This document shows positions 1 to 6,778 of a DNA stretch of 11,345 nucleotides, piece by piece. Source of the DNA: Acidobacteriota bacterium (GTDB taxonomy: Bacteria; Acidobacteriota; Polarisedimenticolia; J045); assembly GCA_020350085.1 (NCBI GenBank), contig CP070706.1, positions 1,070,313-1,081,657 of the forward strand. Direction: 5' to 3'. The notes below the pieces were generated by a model, which searched no databases, was not told where the DNA came from, and saw only the letters and a program-made list of their open reading frames with translations. Numbering within the stretch: the first letter of the stretch is position 1; every line of letters begins with the position of its first letter. The position numbers and the translations under genes are program-made.

Positions 1-238
1 CCGCCGGGGTGTTCGCACAGTCGTCGCGGCCATCAGGCACGCCGTCACCGTCGCTGTCGAGCGGGCAACCCGTTTCATCGACCGGCCAGCCCTGAGGGGT
101 GACGGGGCATTCGTCGATCCCGTCGGGCACGCCGTCACCATCTGTGTCGATCGGGCATCCCTTCTCGTCCACGATCGCGCCGCGCGGGGTATCGGGGCAC
201 GCATCTTTGCGGTCGGACACGCCGTCCCCGTCGCTATC
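1..238 (-). repeat. 90-bp coding repeats (type-3 calcium-binding repeats)
   Basis: Two full 30-residue units and part of a third run in tandem. Each opens with D(S/T)DGDGV, continues with a D..D.CP.TP.G core, and ends in GCP(I/L). On the plus strand each unit shows the recurring GC(A)CGCCGTC motif. The units are similar but not identical in DNA (the P/S after DGDGV, the xIDEC/xKDAC core), so this is an ageing protein repeat rather than a recent slippage product. The array probably continues past the window edge. Confidence 0.85.
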
Positions 239-817
239 TTCTGGCGGGGCACCGACACCCCACGAGAGTCCCAGCAGCAGGTAGCCGTTGGTCAACGACT
301 GTCCGCCGAGGCCATCGTCGTCAATCGTCCGATCCGCGCGCAGTTCCAAGCGAAGATTCGCGTCGCCGAGGGCCCAACGATGTCCCAAGCTCAGCGAGCC
401 GAACGTGCGCTCGAAAGAACTGACGTTCTCGATGTCGAAGTCCGCCAAGCCGCCGCCGAGCGAGGCGAACCAGGCATGGTCCCCGTAGTGCGGCGAGAAG
501 TAGAAGTCGAACCCGGTCCGTGCGGACCAGGTCTCGGCATCAGCCGGCAAGAGCGGGCTCGTCTCGATGTTTCCGAAAAGTCCGTCGAGGAACCATCCAA
601 CGTGCGAGCTGAACAGATAGCTGCCGCGAACTCCGAAGACGAGATCGTTCTCGTTGATGTCTCGAGAGACGCCGGTCAGAGGTTCGTCGGGAAACACGAA
701 CCCCATCTGAACACCCAACTCGCCGTCTCCTGCCACCGCCGCCGCTGAGCCGGCAAGCAGACAGCTCACGGCGAGGGCGACCAACCAACGCGAGCTCATG
801 CGAGATCCATGCATCAT
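1..817 (-). CDS. OmpA-like outer-membrane protein with thrombospondin type-3 repeats (3' end outside window)
   Basis: Partial gene: 272 codons are visible and no stop is reached before the window edge. The product starts with a signal peptide (a hydrophobic run ending LLAGSAAAVAG). About 175 residues rich in alternating aromatic/polar and glycine residues follow, as in an 8-stranded outer-membrane beta-barrel (for example YLFSSHVGWFLDGLFG and GFDFYFSPHYG). Then come at least three type-3 repeats of the form DxDGDGVxDxxDxCPxTPxG, which bind calcium in this family. By family precedent a C-terminal OmpA peptidoglycan-binding domain should lie beyond base 1, but it is not visible. The ATG at 817 is chosen because AAAGGTGA lies just upstream; in-frame ATGs at 814 and 799 are alternatives. 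It lies 74 bases downstream of the membrane-protein gene. Likely role: outer-membrane/cell-wall anchoring porin-like protein. The architecture is clear; the exact function is not. Confidence 0.88.
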   Translation of the reverse strand, partial: MMHGSRMSSRWLVALAVSCLLAGSAAAVAGDGELGVQMGFVFPDEPLTGVSRDINENDLVFGVRGSYLFSSHVGWFLDGLFGNIETSPLLPADAETWSARTGFDFYFSPHYGDHAWFASLGGGLADFDIENVSSFERTFGSLSLGHRWALGDANLRLELRADRTIDDDGLGGQSLTNGYLLLGLSWGVGAPPEDSDGDGVSDRKDACPDTPRGAIVDEKGCPIDTDGDGVPDGIDECPVTPQGWPVDETGCPLDSDGDGVPDGRDDCANTPA

Positions 818-891
818 GTCATCACCTTTCTCTCTCGACACGCGAACCCACGGCAAAGCCTCGGTCACGGGCGGCCGGGTGACACGCGCGA

Positions 892-2406
892 TCACGACTG
901 TTCATGCGGTCCTTCGGAGCGGCGTTCGCCCATCGAGCGCAGCCATCCTCGAATCTGTTCTTCCGCGATCGCCCTGCCTCCGAGACCGAATGCGAGCGCT
1001 ATCGCCACCGCCGCCGCGCCCAGCAGCAATCCGAACGCGAGGTGGATGATCTCGTCGTTGACACCCATCTGTCCCAGGCCGATCGCCGCGGCCAGCAGCA
1101 CGATCGCGATCCACGACGCGCGGGCCAGCAGACCGGCCTGCGCCGCACGGCTCGAGCGGACCAGGCTGGAGGCGAGGTTCGCCAGGTACAGGCCGATGGC
1201 GAACACGATCAGACCCAACAGGACGTGGCCGGCGAACACCAAGAAGCGCGCCACCAACTCGGAGAGTATTTCGAAGCCGAGCAACCGGGCGGCCTCGATC
1301 GTCGCGAACAGCATGATGGCAACCAGCACCAGATGCCCGGCCCAGTCAGCCGGCTTGTGGCGGGGCTCTTCCGCCGATGCCGCGATGCCGATCCGCGCGA
1401 GCACGTTGTTGAATCCAGCCGCTTCGAGCAGGTTCGTCACCAGCCCCGCGACGATGCGCCCGACAGCGTAGGCGAGCACGAGTACGACCGCTGCACCGAG
1501 CACGGCCGGAATCGCGTCGAGCAGCGTCGCGAGCATCTCGCTCGCCGGACGCGTGATCGCGTCGAGGGCGAGGGCGTTGAGCGCAGCGATCAGAACCGGC
1601 ACGAGAATCAGCGCGTAGGCGATCAGGCCGAGCAGACCCGAGATGCCCTGCTCGCCGGCAACGGAAGTCAGCCCGATACGCTCTCCGAGCTTGTCGGCTC
1701 CGGCGGCGCTCAGCAGGTTCGTGATCACTCGACGTACGATGCGAGCAACGAACCAGCCGACCAGCAGAATCAGCGCCGCAGCGAACACGTTCGGCAAGAA
1801 GCCCAGCAGACGATCAAGCATCTCCTGCACGGGCCGCAGGATCCCCTCCAACTGAAGGGCACCGAGAATTGCCGGGAGAAACAGCAAGAAGACCAGCCAG
1901 TAAACCGCTTCCGCAAACGACCTGGTGACCGAAGTCTTCGCCGCGTCATCCTCTCCGCCGATCCGCTCGTCGAGCCTCGCAGCCGAGAGCACGCGCATGA
2001 GCACGGCGCGCAGCACCGAGGCCAGAACCCAGGCCAGCAAAATGAGCAGCAGCGCACCGAACACCTTGGGCGCGAAGGCGAAGATCTGATTGAGCAACGT
2101 GTTGAGCGGGTCGATGACCAAGGTCAGGTTGAGGATCTGAAAAAAGCCCACCAATACGAAAGCCATGGCCAGATAGAACACCCCGCGACCAACCCATCGA
2201 CCGACATCCAGCTTCGAGGTGTCCTCTTTGCTGACCGCCCAACCGGCCAGCTTCTCGTCGAAACGGGTGCGCGCGAGAGTCCGACGTACGATCGCAGACA
2301 GTATCAGCGCGAGCAGCCAGCCGACGATCAGCAACGCAAACGCGCCGACCAGGCTCGGCAGGTACGTGCCGAACATCGCCCTGAATTGCTCCCACATCTC
2401 GTTCAT
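892..2406 (-). CDS. Multi-pass membrane protein with repeated conserved TM-helix units (MscS-related, CmpX-like)
   Basis: 504 residues, strongly hydrophobic, with about ten predicted membrane segments. The sequence is built from repeats of one unit: a (L/I/A)P.(V/L).(G/A)A stretch, a hydrophobic helix containing (G/A)W or AY, a basic turn, then LL..A....(L).(R)IG. Copies begin near residues 16, 112, 204 and 299, and a weaker one near 388. This matches the 'conserved TM helix' repeat family (PF05552) found in proteins related to small-conductance mechanosensitive channels. The C-terminal LAFGLGGRAIAEEQI resembles the pore-side end of MscS TM3, but the MscS beta domain and C-terminal vestibule are absent; only about 25 residues follow. 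A role in membrane tension or envelope stress is inferred from the family. The ATG at 2406 is preceded by GAGGAGGGGGAC, a strong ribosome site. Confidence 0.85.
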   Translation of the reverse strand: MNEMWEQFRAMFGTYLPSLVGAFALLIVGWLLALILSAIVRRTLARTRFDEKLAGWAVSKEDTSKLDVGRWVGRGVFYLAMAFVLVGFFQILNLTLVIDPLNTLLNQIFAFAPKVFGALLLILLAWVLASVLRAVLMRVLSAARLDERIGGEDDAAKTSVTRSFAEAVYWLVFLLFLPAILGALQLEGILRPVQEMLDRLLGFLPNVFAAALILLVGWFVARIVRRVITNLLSAAGADKLGERIGLTSVAGEQGISGLLGLIAYALILVPVLIAALNALALDAITRPASEMLATLLDAIPAVLGAAVVLVLAYAVGRIVAGLVTNLLEAAGFNNVLARIGIAASAEEPRHKPADWAGHLVLVAIMLFATIEAARLLGFEILSELVARFLVFAGHVLLGLIVFAIGLYLANLASSLVRSSRAAQAGLLARASWIAIVLLAAAIGLGQMGVNDEIIHLAFGLLLGAAAVAIALAFGLGGRAIAEEQIRGWLRSMGERRSEGPHEQS

Positions 2407-2541
2407 GTCCCCCTCCTCGTCAGATGTTGTCCGCCCGGCTCCCGGGGCGGTCCATCGTCCACGTAGACAACCACCCGCGGCGCGAAGTCACTCCGGTGCA
2501 AAACCGGCCGCTCGGGAAGACGACGTAAGCGAAAACCATTT

Positions 2542-2571
2542 CTCCTCGGAGCGGCGAATCGGGCCGAGGAG
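2542..2571. repeat. Inverted repeat / hairpin, 8-bp perfect stem
   Basis: CTCCTCGG (2542-2549) pairs with CCGAGGAG (2564-2571) across a 14-base loop. Read on the minus strand it is followed by AAATGGTTTTCG, which is too interrupted to be a convincing U-tract. Function is unknown; a leader structure or a weak terminator are both possible. Confidence 0.5.
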
Positions 2572-2598
2572 CGCCCGGCACAGCGCGGAGCTTCTTGA

Positions 2599-2627
2599 CG
2601 GGCTGCCAGCGTTTCGCCGGCAGCCCG
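2599..2627. repeat. Inverted repeat / hairpin, 9-bp GC-rich stem
   Basis: CGGGCTGCC (2599-2607) pairs perfectly with GGCAGCCCG (2619-2627) across an 11-base spacer, which itself holds GCG/CGC capable of extending the stem past one mismatch. No T-run follows on either strand, so it is not a classical intrinsic terminator. It lies 109 bases downstream of the yciO stop and 193 bases upstream of the membrane-protein start. Confidence 0.55.
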
Positions 2628-2664
2628 GCGTGCCGACGGCCGCCGCTCCGAACAAAGCGGCAAC

Positions 2665-2693
2665 ACTATAACAAAGCGCGACAAACGGCGAAA
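2665..2693 (-). promoter_or_regulatory. Weak sigma-70-like promoter candidate for the TM-helix gene
   Basis: On the minus strand TATAGT (2670-2665) is a 5/6 match to the -10 consensus. It sits in a locally AT-rich patch of otherwise GC-rich DNA. The hexamer 17 bases upstream, TTTCGC, is a poor -35. Transcription would start near 2658. Confidence 0.3.
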
Positions 2694-2735
2694 GCGAGCG
2701 CAATCGCGACAGACAGCCCGTCTTAGCAGATCGGC

Positions 2736-3356
2736 TCAACGAAACGGAGCCGGGTCGCCGGCGCCTTCGCGCAGCAGATCCGGTACGTCCTCGGTCAGAT
2801 CGATCAGCGTGGACGACTCGGCGCCGCCCCAGCCGCAGTCGAGGAACAGATCGACCCGCCGGCCAACCCTGCGCTCGATCTCGTCGGGGTCGGCGAGAGC
2901 GAACTCCTCGCCCGGAAGTCTCAGGGTCGTCGCGAGCAGCGCGCCGCCGGCCTCGCGAGCCACCTCGCGTGGGACGGGATGCTCGGGAACACGCAGCCCG
3001 ATCGTCTTGCGCTTGGTGAGCAGGATGCGCGGTACCTCACGCGATGCGGGCAGCACGAAGGTGTACGGTCCCGGCAGAAAGCGGCGCAATATCCTATAGG
3101 CGTGATTGGTCACCACGGCGTAGCGAGACAGGTCCGACAGGTCGGGAACGATCAAGCTGAACAGTTTCCGATCGGAGTTGATTCGCTTGATCCGCGCGAT
3201 CTTCTCGAGCGCCTGGCGGGACCCGGGAGCGGCCGTCAGCGCGTAGGATCCGTCCGTCGGCAAGATGACGACGCCGTGTTCGCGCAAGACTCGGCCCGCA
3301 CGCTCGATGAAACGGCGCTGGGGTGTTTCCGGGTGAACGCGCAGCCGTGAGCTCAT
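2736..3356 (-). CDS. yciO: YciO family protein (YrdC/Sua5-like RNA-binding fold)
   Basis: 206 residues, the same length as E. coli YciO as I remember it. YciO is a paralogue of the threonylcarbamoyl-AMP synthase family (YrdC/Sua5), which makes the intermediate for the t6A37 tRNA modification; the exact role of YciO itself is less settled. Visible family features are LPTDGSYAL (32-40), KLFSLIVPDLSDLS (64-77), LPGPYTF (94-100), KRKTIGLRVP (115-124), ATTLRLPGE (142-150), ADPDEI (155-160), and a C-terminal LIDLTED...REGAGDPAPF. The ATG at 3356 fits the family N-terminus; the open frame extends further upstream but only as a shadow of the neighbouring gene. The ribosome site is weak (GAGAG about 14 bases upstream). 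The gene begins 16 bases after the hydrolase stop, so the two are probably cotranscribed. Confidence 0.9.
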   Translation of the reverse strand: MSSRLRVHPETPQRRFIERAGRVLREHGVVILPTDGSYALTAAPGSRQALEKIARIKRINSDRKLFSLIVPDLSDLSRYAVVTNHAYRILRRFLPGPYTFVLPASREVPRILLTKRKTIGLRVPEHPVPREVAREAGGALLATTLRLPGEEFALADPDEIERRVGRRVDLFLDCGWGGAESSTLIDLTEDVPDLLREGAGDPAPFR

Positions 3357-3372
3357 GGCGGGCGGTCCACTC

Positions 3373-4212
3373 TCATTCCGCGAAGCCGACGTAACGGCCC
3401 TTGTCATCGCGATCCAAGCGGGCCAAGCCGAGCTGTGGATCGTGCGTGTAGAAGACTCGGGCCCGGCGCTCGAGGAGATCGGCGAAAAGAGCGCGCTTTT
3501 CTTCGACGAGCAGCTCGGGATAGCGGTCGAAGCCCATCGATAGCGGCACGTGCGTCCACGCCCGCCCCGGTGCCAGGTCAGCGACAAACACCACCGGCCC
3601 ATCGTCGGTCTCGACTTCGGTGAGCAGCATCCCTGGCGTGTGGCCGTCCGAGCGGTGGAAGCGGTAGCCACGTCCTAGTGTCTCGCTGCGATCCGAGTCC
3701 ACGAGCTCGAGACGCCCGCATTGCTCGAGAAGAGTTGGCAGCGCGTCGATGTAGGATGCTCGGTCTCGCAGGTGCGGCGCGCGCGCGCGGGCGAACTGAT
3801 CGCGGCCGACGACGAAGCGTGCCTTCGGAAACAGCAGGCGAGGCGGTGCACCTTCCTCCCAACTCGCCAGCAGGCCGCCCGCATGGTCGAAATGCAGATG
3901 ACTGAGCACGATCGCATCGATGTCGGACTCGCTGAGCCCATGGCGGGCCAGATTCTCGATCAGCACGTGATGCTCAGGCATCACGCCGTAGCGCTCACGT
4001 AGCTTTGGCTCGAAGAAGCTGCCGATGCCCGTTTCGAGCAGGACCGCGCGATCCTCCTCGATGACGAGCAGGGCGCGGGTTGCGAGCAGAATTCGTCCCT
4101 GATCGTCCGGTTCGGCCCAGCGCTCCCACATCGCACGCGGTGCATTGCCGAACATCGCGCCGCCGTCGAGACGCTGGTCGTTACCACGGATCTCGATCAG
4201 GTCCCGCCGCAT
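3373..4212 (-). CDS. Metallo-beta-lactamase-fold hydrolase (lactonase-like)
   Basis: 279 residues. The zinc-binding motif HLHFDH is at 105-110 (H105, H107, D109, H110). Further ligands follow in the usual order: H191 in DGHTPG, D212 in VADLAPG, and H257 in FYTHDP. This is a complete dinuclear metallo-beta-lactamase site of the glyoxalase-II/AHL-lactonase branch. An ester, lactone or thioester substrate is likely, but none can be assigned from sequence. There is no signal peptide, so it is probably cytoplasmic. The ATG at 4212 is preceded by GGAGG at 7 bases. The gene lies 64 bases after a D-2-hydroxyacid dehydrogenase and 16 bases before yciO, suggesting one transcript. A hydrolase yielding a hydroxyacid or ketoacid beside a hydroxyacid dehydrogenase would be metabolically sensible, but that is inference. 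Confidence 0.9.
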   Translation of the reverse strand: MRRDLIEIRGNDQRLDGGAMFGNAPRAMWERWAEPDDQGRILLATRALLVIEEDRAVLLETGIGSFFEPKLRERYGVMPEHHVLIENLARHGLSESDIDAIVLSHLHFDHAGGLLASWEEGAPPRLLFPKARFVVGRDQFARARAPHLRDRASYIDALPTLLEQCGRLELVDSDRSETLGRGYRFHRSDGHTPGMLLTEVETDDGPVVFVADLAPGRAWTHVPLSMGFDRYPELLVEEKRALFADLLERRARVFYTHDPQLGLARLDRDDKGRYVGFAE

Positions 4213-4276
4213 GCTCCAGCCTCCATGGCGATCACAGATCTTGGCACGGATTTACCGCATCCAGCACAGCGGCAGA

Positions 4277-5311
4277 CTACGCGATCCGGTTGGGTGTGTC
4301 GCGCCCCTTGAGAAACGCCTCGATGCTCTCGAACGTCGTTGCCAGCACCCGCTGCATCGCCTCGTGCGAGTTGTAGGCGTTGTGCGGAGAGAGAATGACG
4401 CGGTCGCTGCGCAGCAAGTGATAGGTTGCAAGAGCCAGCTTCAGTTCTGCGTCGGTCAGGTCGTCACCGATTTGAAGTCGTTTGACGATGATCAACTCCT
4501 CCGCCTCGAAGGTGTCCAAGGCAGCACCGGCGATGCGTCCCGATCCGAGCCCTTCGGCAAGCGCAGAGGTATCGATGACTCGACCTCGTGACGTGTTGAC
4601 GACGAACACGCCCTCGCGGAGCCATTCGAGCGTCTGATGGTTCAGCAAGTGATTCGTCTGCTCGGTCAGCGGAACGTGGAAAGTCAAGATATCGCTATTT
4701 CGAAATACCGTCTCGAGATCCGTGAATCGCAGAGACGGGATCTCGTCGATCAACGACTCGTCCGGCTTTTCATCGTGCCCCAGAATTCGAACGGCAAACG
4801 CCCCGAGCCTCGAAACGACCTGCTTCCCGATCCGCCCGACGCCGACCACGCCGACGGTCTTTCCGGCGAGGTTGTTTCCGCGAAGCGGATCGCGCGTGAA
4901 TGATCCTCGACCGCACTGCTCGATCATCGGTCGGAACCGCCGCAGCAGTGCAAGGATCAAGCCGAGCGTGTACTCCGCCACGGTAATGTCGCCGAAATCG
5001 GGCACCGTATAAACGGCGATCTCGCGCGAGCGGCAGGCGGCGAGATCGATATGGTCCACGCTATTCGATCTGGTGACGATCATTCGCAAACGCGAAAAGA
5101 GTCTCAGAACATCAGCGTCGAGACGATCCTCGGCGCTGACGATCAGTGCCTCGGCATCCAGCGGCACGTCCGAGTCCGCGTCACCGAGGCCGGTGAGGCT
5201 GCGGTGCCCGAGCCAGCCGTCGATCAGATCGACTCTCCAGTCGTTGGCAACGTTGCCCTCGGCGAAGGCCGCCCGTTCCTGCTCCGAAGCGTTGGTGACG
5301 ACGATCCGCAC
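4277..5311 (-). CDS. D-isomer-specific 2-hydroxyacid dehydrogenase (NAD-dependent)
   Basis: 344 residues. The Rossmann NAD-binding motif is GVGRIG (157-162), followed by D180 at the end of beta-2 (NAD rather than NADP preference expected). The catalytic set is R242 in VVNTSRG, E269 in ALDTFE and H310 in LSPHNAY. The N-terminal catalytic-domain signature DFGDITVAEYTLGLILALLRR-type helix spans about 105-125. A roughly 30-residue acidic insertion sits between the catalytic Glu and His, as in D-lactate-dehydrogenase-like members. It reversibly reduces 2-ketoacids to D-2-hydroxyacids; the exact substrate is unknown. The start is GTG at 5311 with GGAG upstream at good spacing; an ATG at 5316 is out of frame. 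First gene of a likely unit with the hydrolase and yciO. It ends with TAG. Confidence 0.92.
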   Translation of the reverse strand: MRIVVTNASEQERAAFAEGNVANDWRVDLIDGWLGHRSLTGLGDADSDVPLDAEALIVSAEDRLDADVLRLFSRLRMIVTRSNSVDHIDLAACRSREIAVYTVPDFGDITVAEYTLGLILALLRRFRPMIEQCGRGSFTRDPLRGNNLAGKTVGVVGVGRIGKQVVSRLGAFAVRILGHDEKPDESLIDEIPSLRFTDLETVFRNSDILTFHVPLTEQTNHLLNHQTLEWLREGVFVVNTSRGRVIDTSALAEGLGSGRIAGAALDTFEAEELIIVKRLQIGDDLTDAELKLALATYHLLRSDRVILSPHNAYNSHEAMQRVLATTFESIEAFLKGRDTPNRIA

Positions 5312-5374
5312 GGCATTCTCCGCGCAACTTCGCGCAGCGGCATCTGTTGCCGAAGCGCATCTCGGCTGTCAATC

Positions 5375-5383
5375 ATTCTATCA
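5375..5383 (-). promoter_or_regulatory. Extended -10 promoter candidate for the 2-hydroxyacid dehydrogenase unit
   Basis: On the minus strand the bases read TGATAGAAT: a TGn extension plus a 5/6 match to TATAAT. No good -35 is present, which extended -10 promoters tolerate. The predicted start near 5368 gives a leader of about 57 nt before the GTG start. TTGACA just downstream (5372-5367) lacks a fitting -10 partner. Confidence 0.42.
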
Positions 5384-5395
5384 GCAGCAGAGGGA

Positions 5396-5439
5396 GCCGC
5401 TCCGTCACCCGGGGTTTTCTCCCCAGGCAACGGAGCGGC
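5396..5439. repeat. Large two-part stem-loop, 10-bp outer stem
   Basis: GCCGCTCCGT (5396-5405) pairs perfectly with ACGGAGCGGC (5430-5439). Within the loop CCGGGG (5409-5414) can pair with CCCC-A-GG (5421-5427) around a TTTTCT loop, with one bulged A. No T-run follows on either strand. It lies between the TPR gene's stop and the dehydrogenase promoter candidate, so it could end the upstream transcript, protect its 3' end, or be a regulatory site. Confidence 0.6.
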
Positions 5440-5485
5440 AGAGGGGCAGAGCGAGCGTCGGCGATGCGGCTCCGACCAAGTGCGG

Positions 5486-6553
5486 CTAAGGCGTTTCCGC
5501 CGGGACGATCGCATCCGTATCGCTCGCCGGTGGATCTGCCATGGCGATGTCGGCGTCGGTTTCGCCTCGCTCTCTCACGGCCAAAGCGGCCTCGGGCGCC
5601 GACTCCGGCGAGGTCAACAGCTCGGGCGGGACCAGGGCGGCGATCCGCTCCTCGGTCGCAGCGTACGACGCGATCTGATCGGAAAGCTCCGCCGCGCGCT
5701 GTGCTGCCATCACCGCGCTGACGAGATCGCCGGCCTGCTCGCGGGCGAGCGCCAGATTGTGCCACGCGACGGCGAGCTGCTCGTTACGGGCGACGGCCTG
5801 CTCGAGTGGGGCGACGGCCTCCTCGCCGCGTTGCTCGATCAGAAGCATGTAGCCGAGGTTGTTCAGCGGCCACGGATCGTCGGGGCTCAGCTCAGCCGCA
5901 CGCTGGAAAGCGGCGGCGGCCGCGTCCGCGTCACCCACGGAAAGCAGCACGCGCCCCAGTACGTTGTATGCGGGGCCAAACTCGGGATCGATCGACAATG
6001 CCTCGTCGAGCGCTGCGCGAGCGCCGGCGCTATCGCCGCGTTCGAGACGAACCCGAGCGAGATTGACCGGGGCGCGCACGAAGCTTTGCATCTTCCAGCT
6101 GGCCTCGGTCAGCAGCTGCTCGGCGGCCTCGAGCTCACCGCTCTTCCAAAGCGACAGACCGAGCAGGTAAATGTCGTACGCGTCGGCCTGACCGCGATCG
6201 ATCGCCAGGCGCAACTCGCTAGCGGCTCGTTCGATCTCGCCTCGCGTCCAGGCCTCGCGCCCGAGCCGAGCGTGGTCCGCGTCATCGAAGACGTCCGGCG
6301 CGTGTTCGGTGCTGACCTCGGGGTCGACGACGGATGTCTTCAACACGTTGCCGGTCTCGCTGGAGGCGTCGCGATCGATCTCATCGATGTCGACAATGGG
6401 AGCGACAGGCCGCTCGGCGCGCTGCTTCAGAGGAATAGTCTTGCCCACGGTGCGCGATGCGCTGCCCACCGGCTCCCCGGTGTCGACGGAACAGCCGGCG
6501 ATCAGCAGCACCGCGAGCTGGAAGACCAGCGTACGGGTCATGGTGCGGTTCAT
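5486..6553 (-). CDS. TPR-repeat lipoprotein
   Basis: 355 residues. A lipoprotein signal peptide is present: MNRTMTRT, a hydrophobic core, then the lipobox LIAG-C21. A low-complexity acidic linker (about 22-95) leads into a superhelix of about six tetratricopeptide-type repeats (about 95-310). Examples are YLLGLSLWKSGELEAAEQLL, AYNVLGRVLLSVGDADAAAA and WHNLALAREQAGDLVSAVMA. An acidic, alanine- and proline-rich tail follows. It is probably anchored in a membrane facing the periplasm and acts as a protein-protein adaptor, as in assembly or secretion systems; no partner is evident here. The ATG at 6553 is preceded by AAAGGAGG at 6 bases, a near-perfect ribosome site; ATG 6541 is an in-frame alternative. 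It is isolated from both neighbours by 174 and 224 bases, so it is probably monocistronic. Ends with TAG. Confidence 0.9.
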   Translation of the reverse strand: MNRTMTRTLVFQLAVLLIAGCSVDTGEPVGSASRTVGKTIPLKQRAERPVAPIVDIDEIDRDASSETGNVLKTSVVDPEVSTEHAPDVFDDADHARLGREAWTRGEIERAASELRLAIDRGQADAYDIYLLGLSLWKSGELEAAEQLLTEASWKMQSFVRAPVNLARVRLERGDSAGARAALDEALSIDPEFGPAYNVLGRVLLSVGDADAAAAAFQRAAELSPDDPWPLNNLGYMLLIEQRGEEAVAPLEQAVARNEQLAVAWHNLALAREQAGDLVSAVMAAQRAAELSDQIASYAATEERIAALVPPELLTSPESAPEAALAVRERGETDADIAMADPPASDTDAIVPAETP

Positions 6554-6627
6554 GGCGTCCTCCTTTCGCGGAGCCGTCCGGCGACCCCTTCCGGCCGCGG
6601 CGAACGATCCGCTGTCCTCCGATCAGC

Positions 6628-6662
6628 GCACGATTCGTGCCGCCTCGATCGGCTTCCCGATC
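6628..6662. promoter_or_regulatory. Short dyads in the TPR-lipoprotein leader (possible operator)
   Basis: GCACGA-T-TCGTGC (6628-6640) is a perfect 6+6 dyad around one central base. GATCGG-CTTC-CCGATC (6647-6662) is a 6-bp hairpin with a 4-base loop. They lie 75-109 bases upstream of the TPR lipoprotein start. Either could be a repressor site or an mRNA hairpin. Such short dyads are common in GC-rich DNA. Confidence 0.25.
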
Positions 6663-6756
6663 ACGCTCACAACTGTTCTCATCAGGAGACTTACGACGAG
6701 AGATAGATCAACGGGCCAGCTGACGACGCGTGGGATCCACGCCACAGGTGTGGCCG

Positions 6757-6778
6757 GCCCGCCACGGGCCAGGCGGGC
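6757..6778 (-). terminator. Hairpin at the stop codon of the enolase-family gene (possible transcript end)
   Basis: GCCCGCC (6757-6763) pairs perfectly with GGCGGGC (6772-6778) across 8 bases. The stem begins at the last base of the TAG stop, where a terminator of the right-hand operon would be expected. No U-tract follows on the minus strand, so it is either a U-less terminator or a 3'-end stabiliser. Confidence 0.4.

Larger units (their letters stand above)
2407..2735. other. 329-bp intergenic region with inverted repeats; leader of the TM-helix gene
   Basis: No supportable gene: short ORFs here have no ribosome site and no recognisable protein pattern. The region holds two perfect inverted repeats (2542-2571 and 2599-2627), a small CCGG-N7-CCGG hairpin at 2493-2507, and a weak minus-strand promoter candidate at 2665-2693. 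If that promoter is used, the downstream membrane-protein mRNA would carry a structured leader of about 250 nt. The yciO gene ends at its right edge, so some of these hairpins could instead serve its 3' end. Confidence 0.5.

Noticed and set aside
864..883. GTCAC/GTGAC inverted repeat between the TM-helix and OmpA-like genes as terminator
   Set aside because: Only 5 bp of stem with a 10-base loop and no T-run; too weak to call.
904..2466. 520-residue plus-strand open frame opposite the TM-helix gene
   Set aside because: Its translation is rich in R, Q, E, D and H without any domain pattern, as expected for the complement of a GC-rich hydrophobic gene. No ribosome site; the minus-strand protein is clearly real.
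2488..2535. Cobalamin-riboswitch-like string (CCGGTGCAAAACCGG followed by a GTAAGC) on the plus strand
   Set aside because: It resembles part of the B12-riboswitch core, but the conserved CCCGC-AC.GT portion and the B12 box are missing, and no plus-strand gene lies downstream to be regulated.
3357..3671. 105-codon upstream extension of the YciO gene
   Set aside because: It overlaps the 3' part of the metallo-hydrolase gene out of phase, and its translation is S/R/T/P-rich shadow sequence. The family N-terminus starts at the ATG at 3356.
5051..6706. 551-residue plus-strand open frame spanning the dehydrogenase start, the gap and the TPR gene
   Set aside because: It crosses two well-supported minus-strand genes and a gap, with low-complexity R/G/D-rich translation and no recognisable domain. 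It is a codon-bias shadow.
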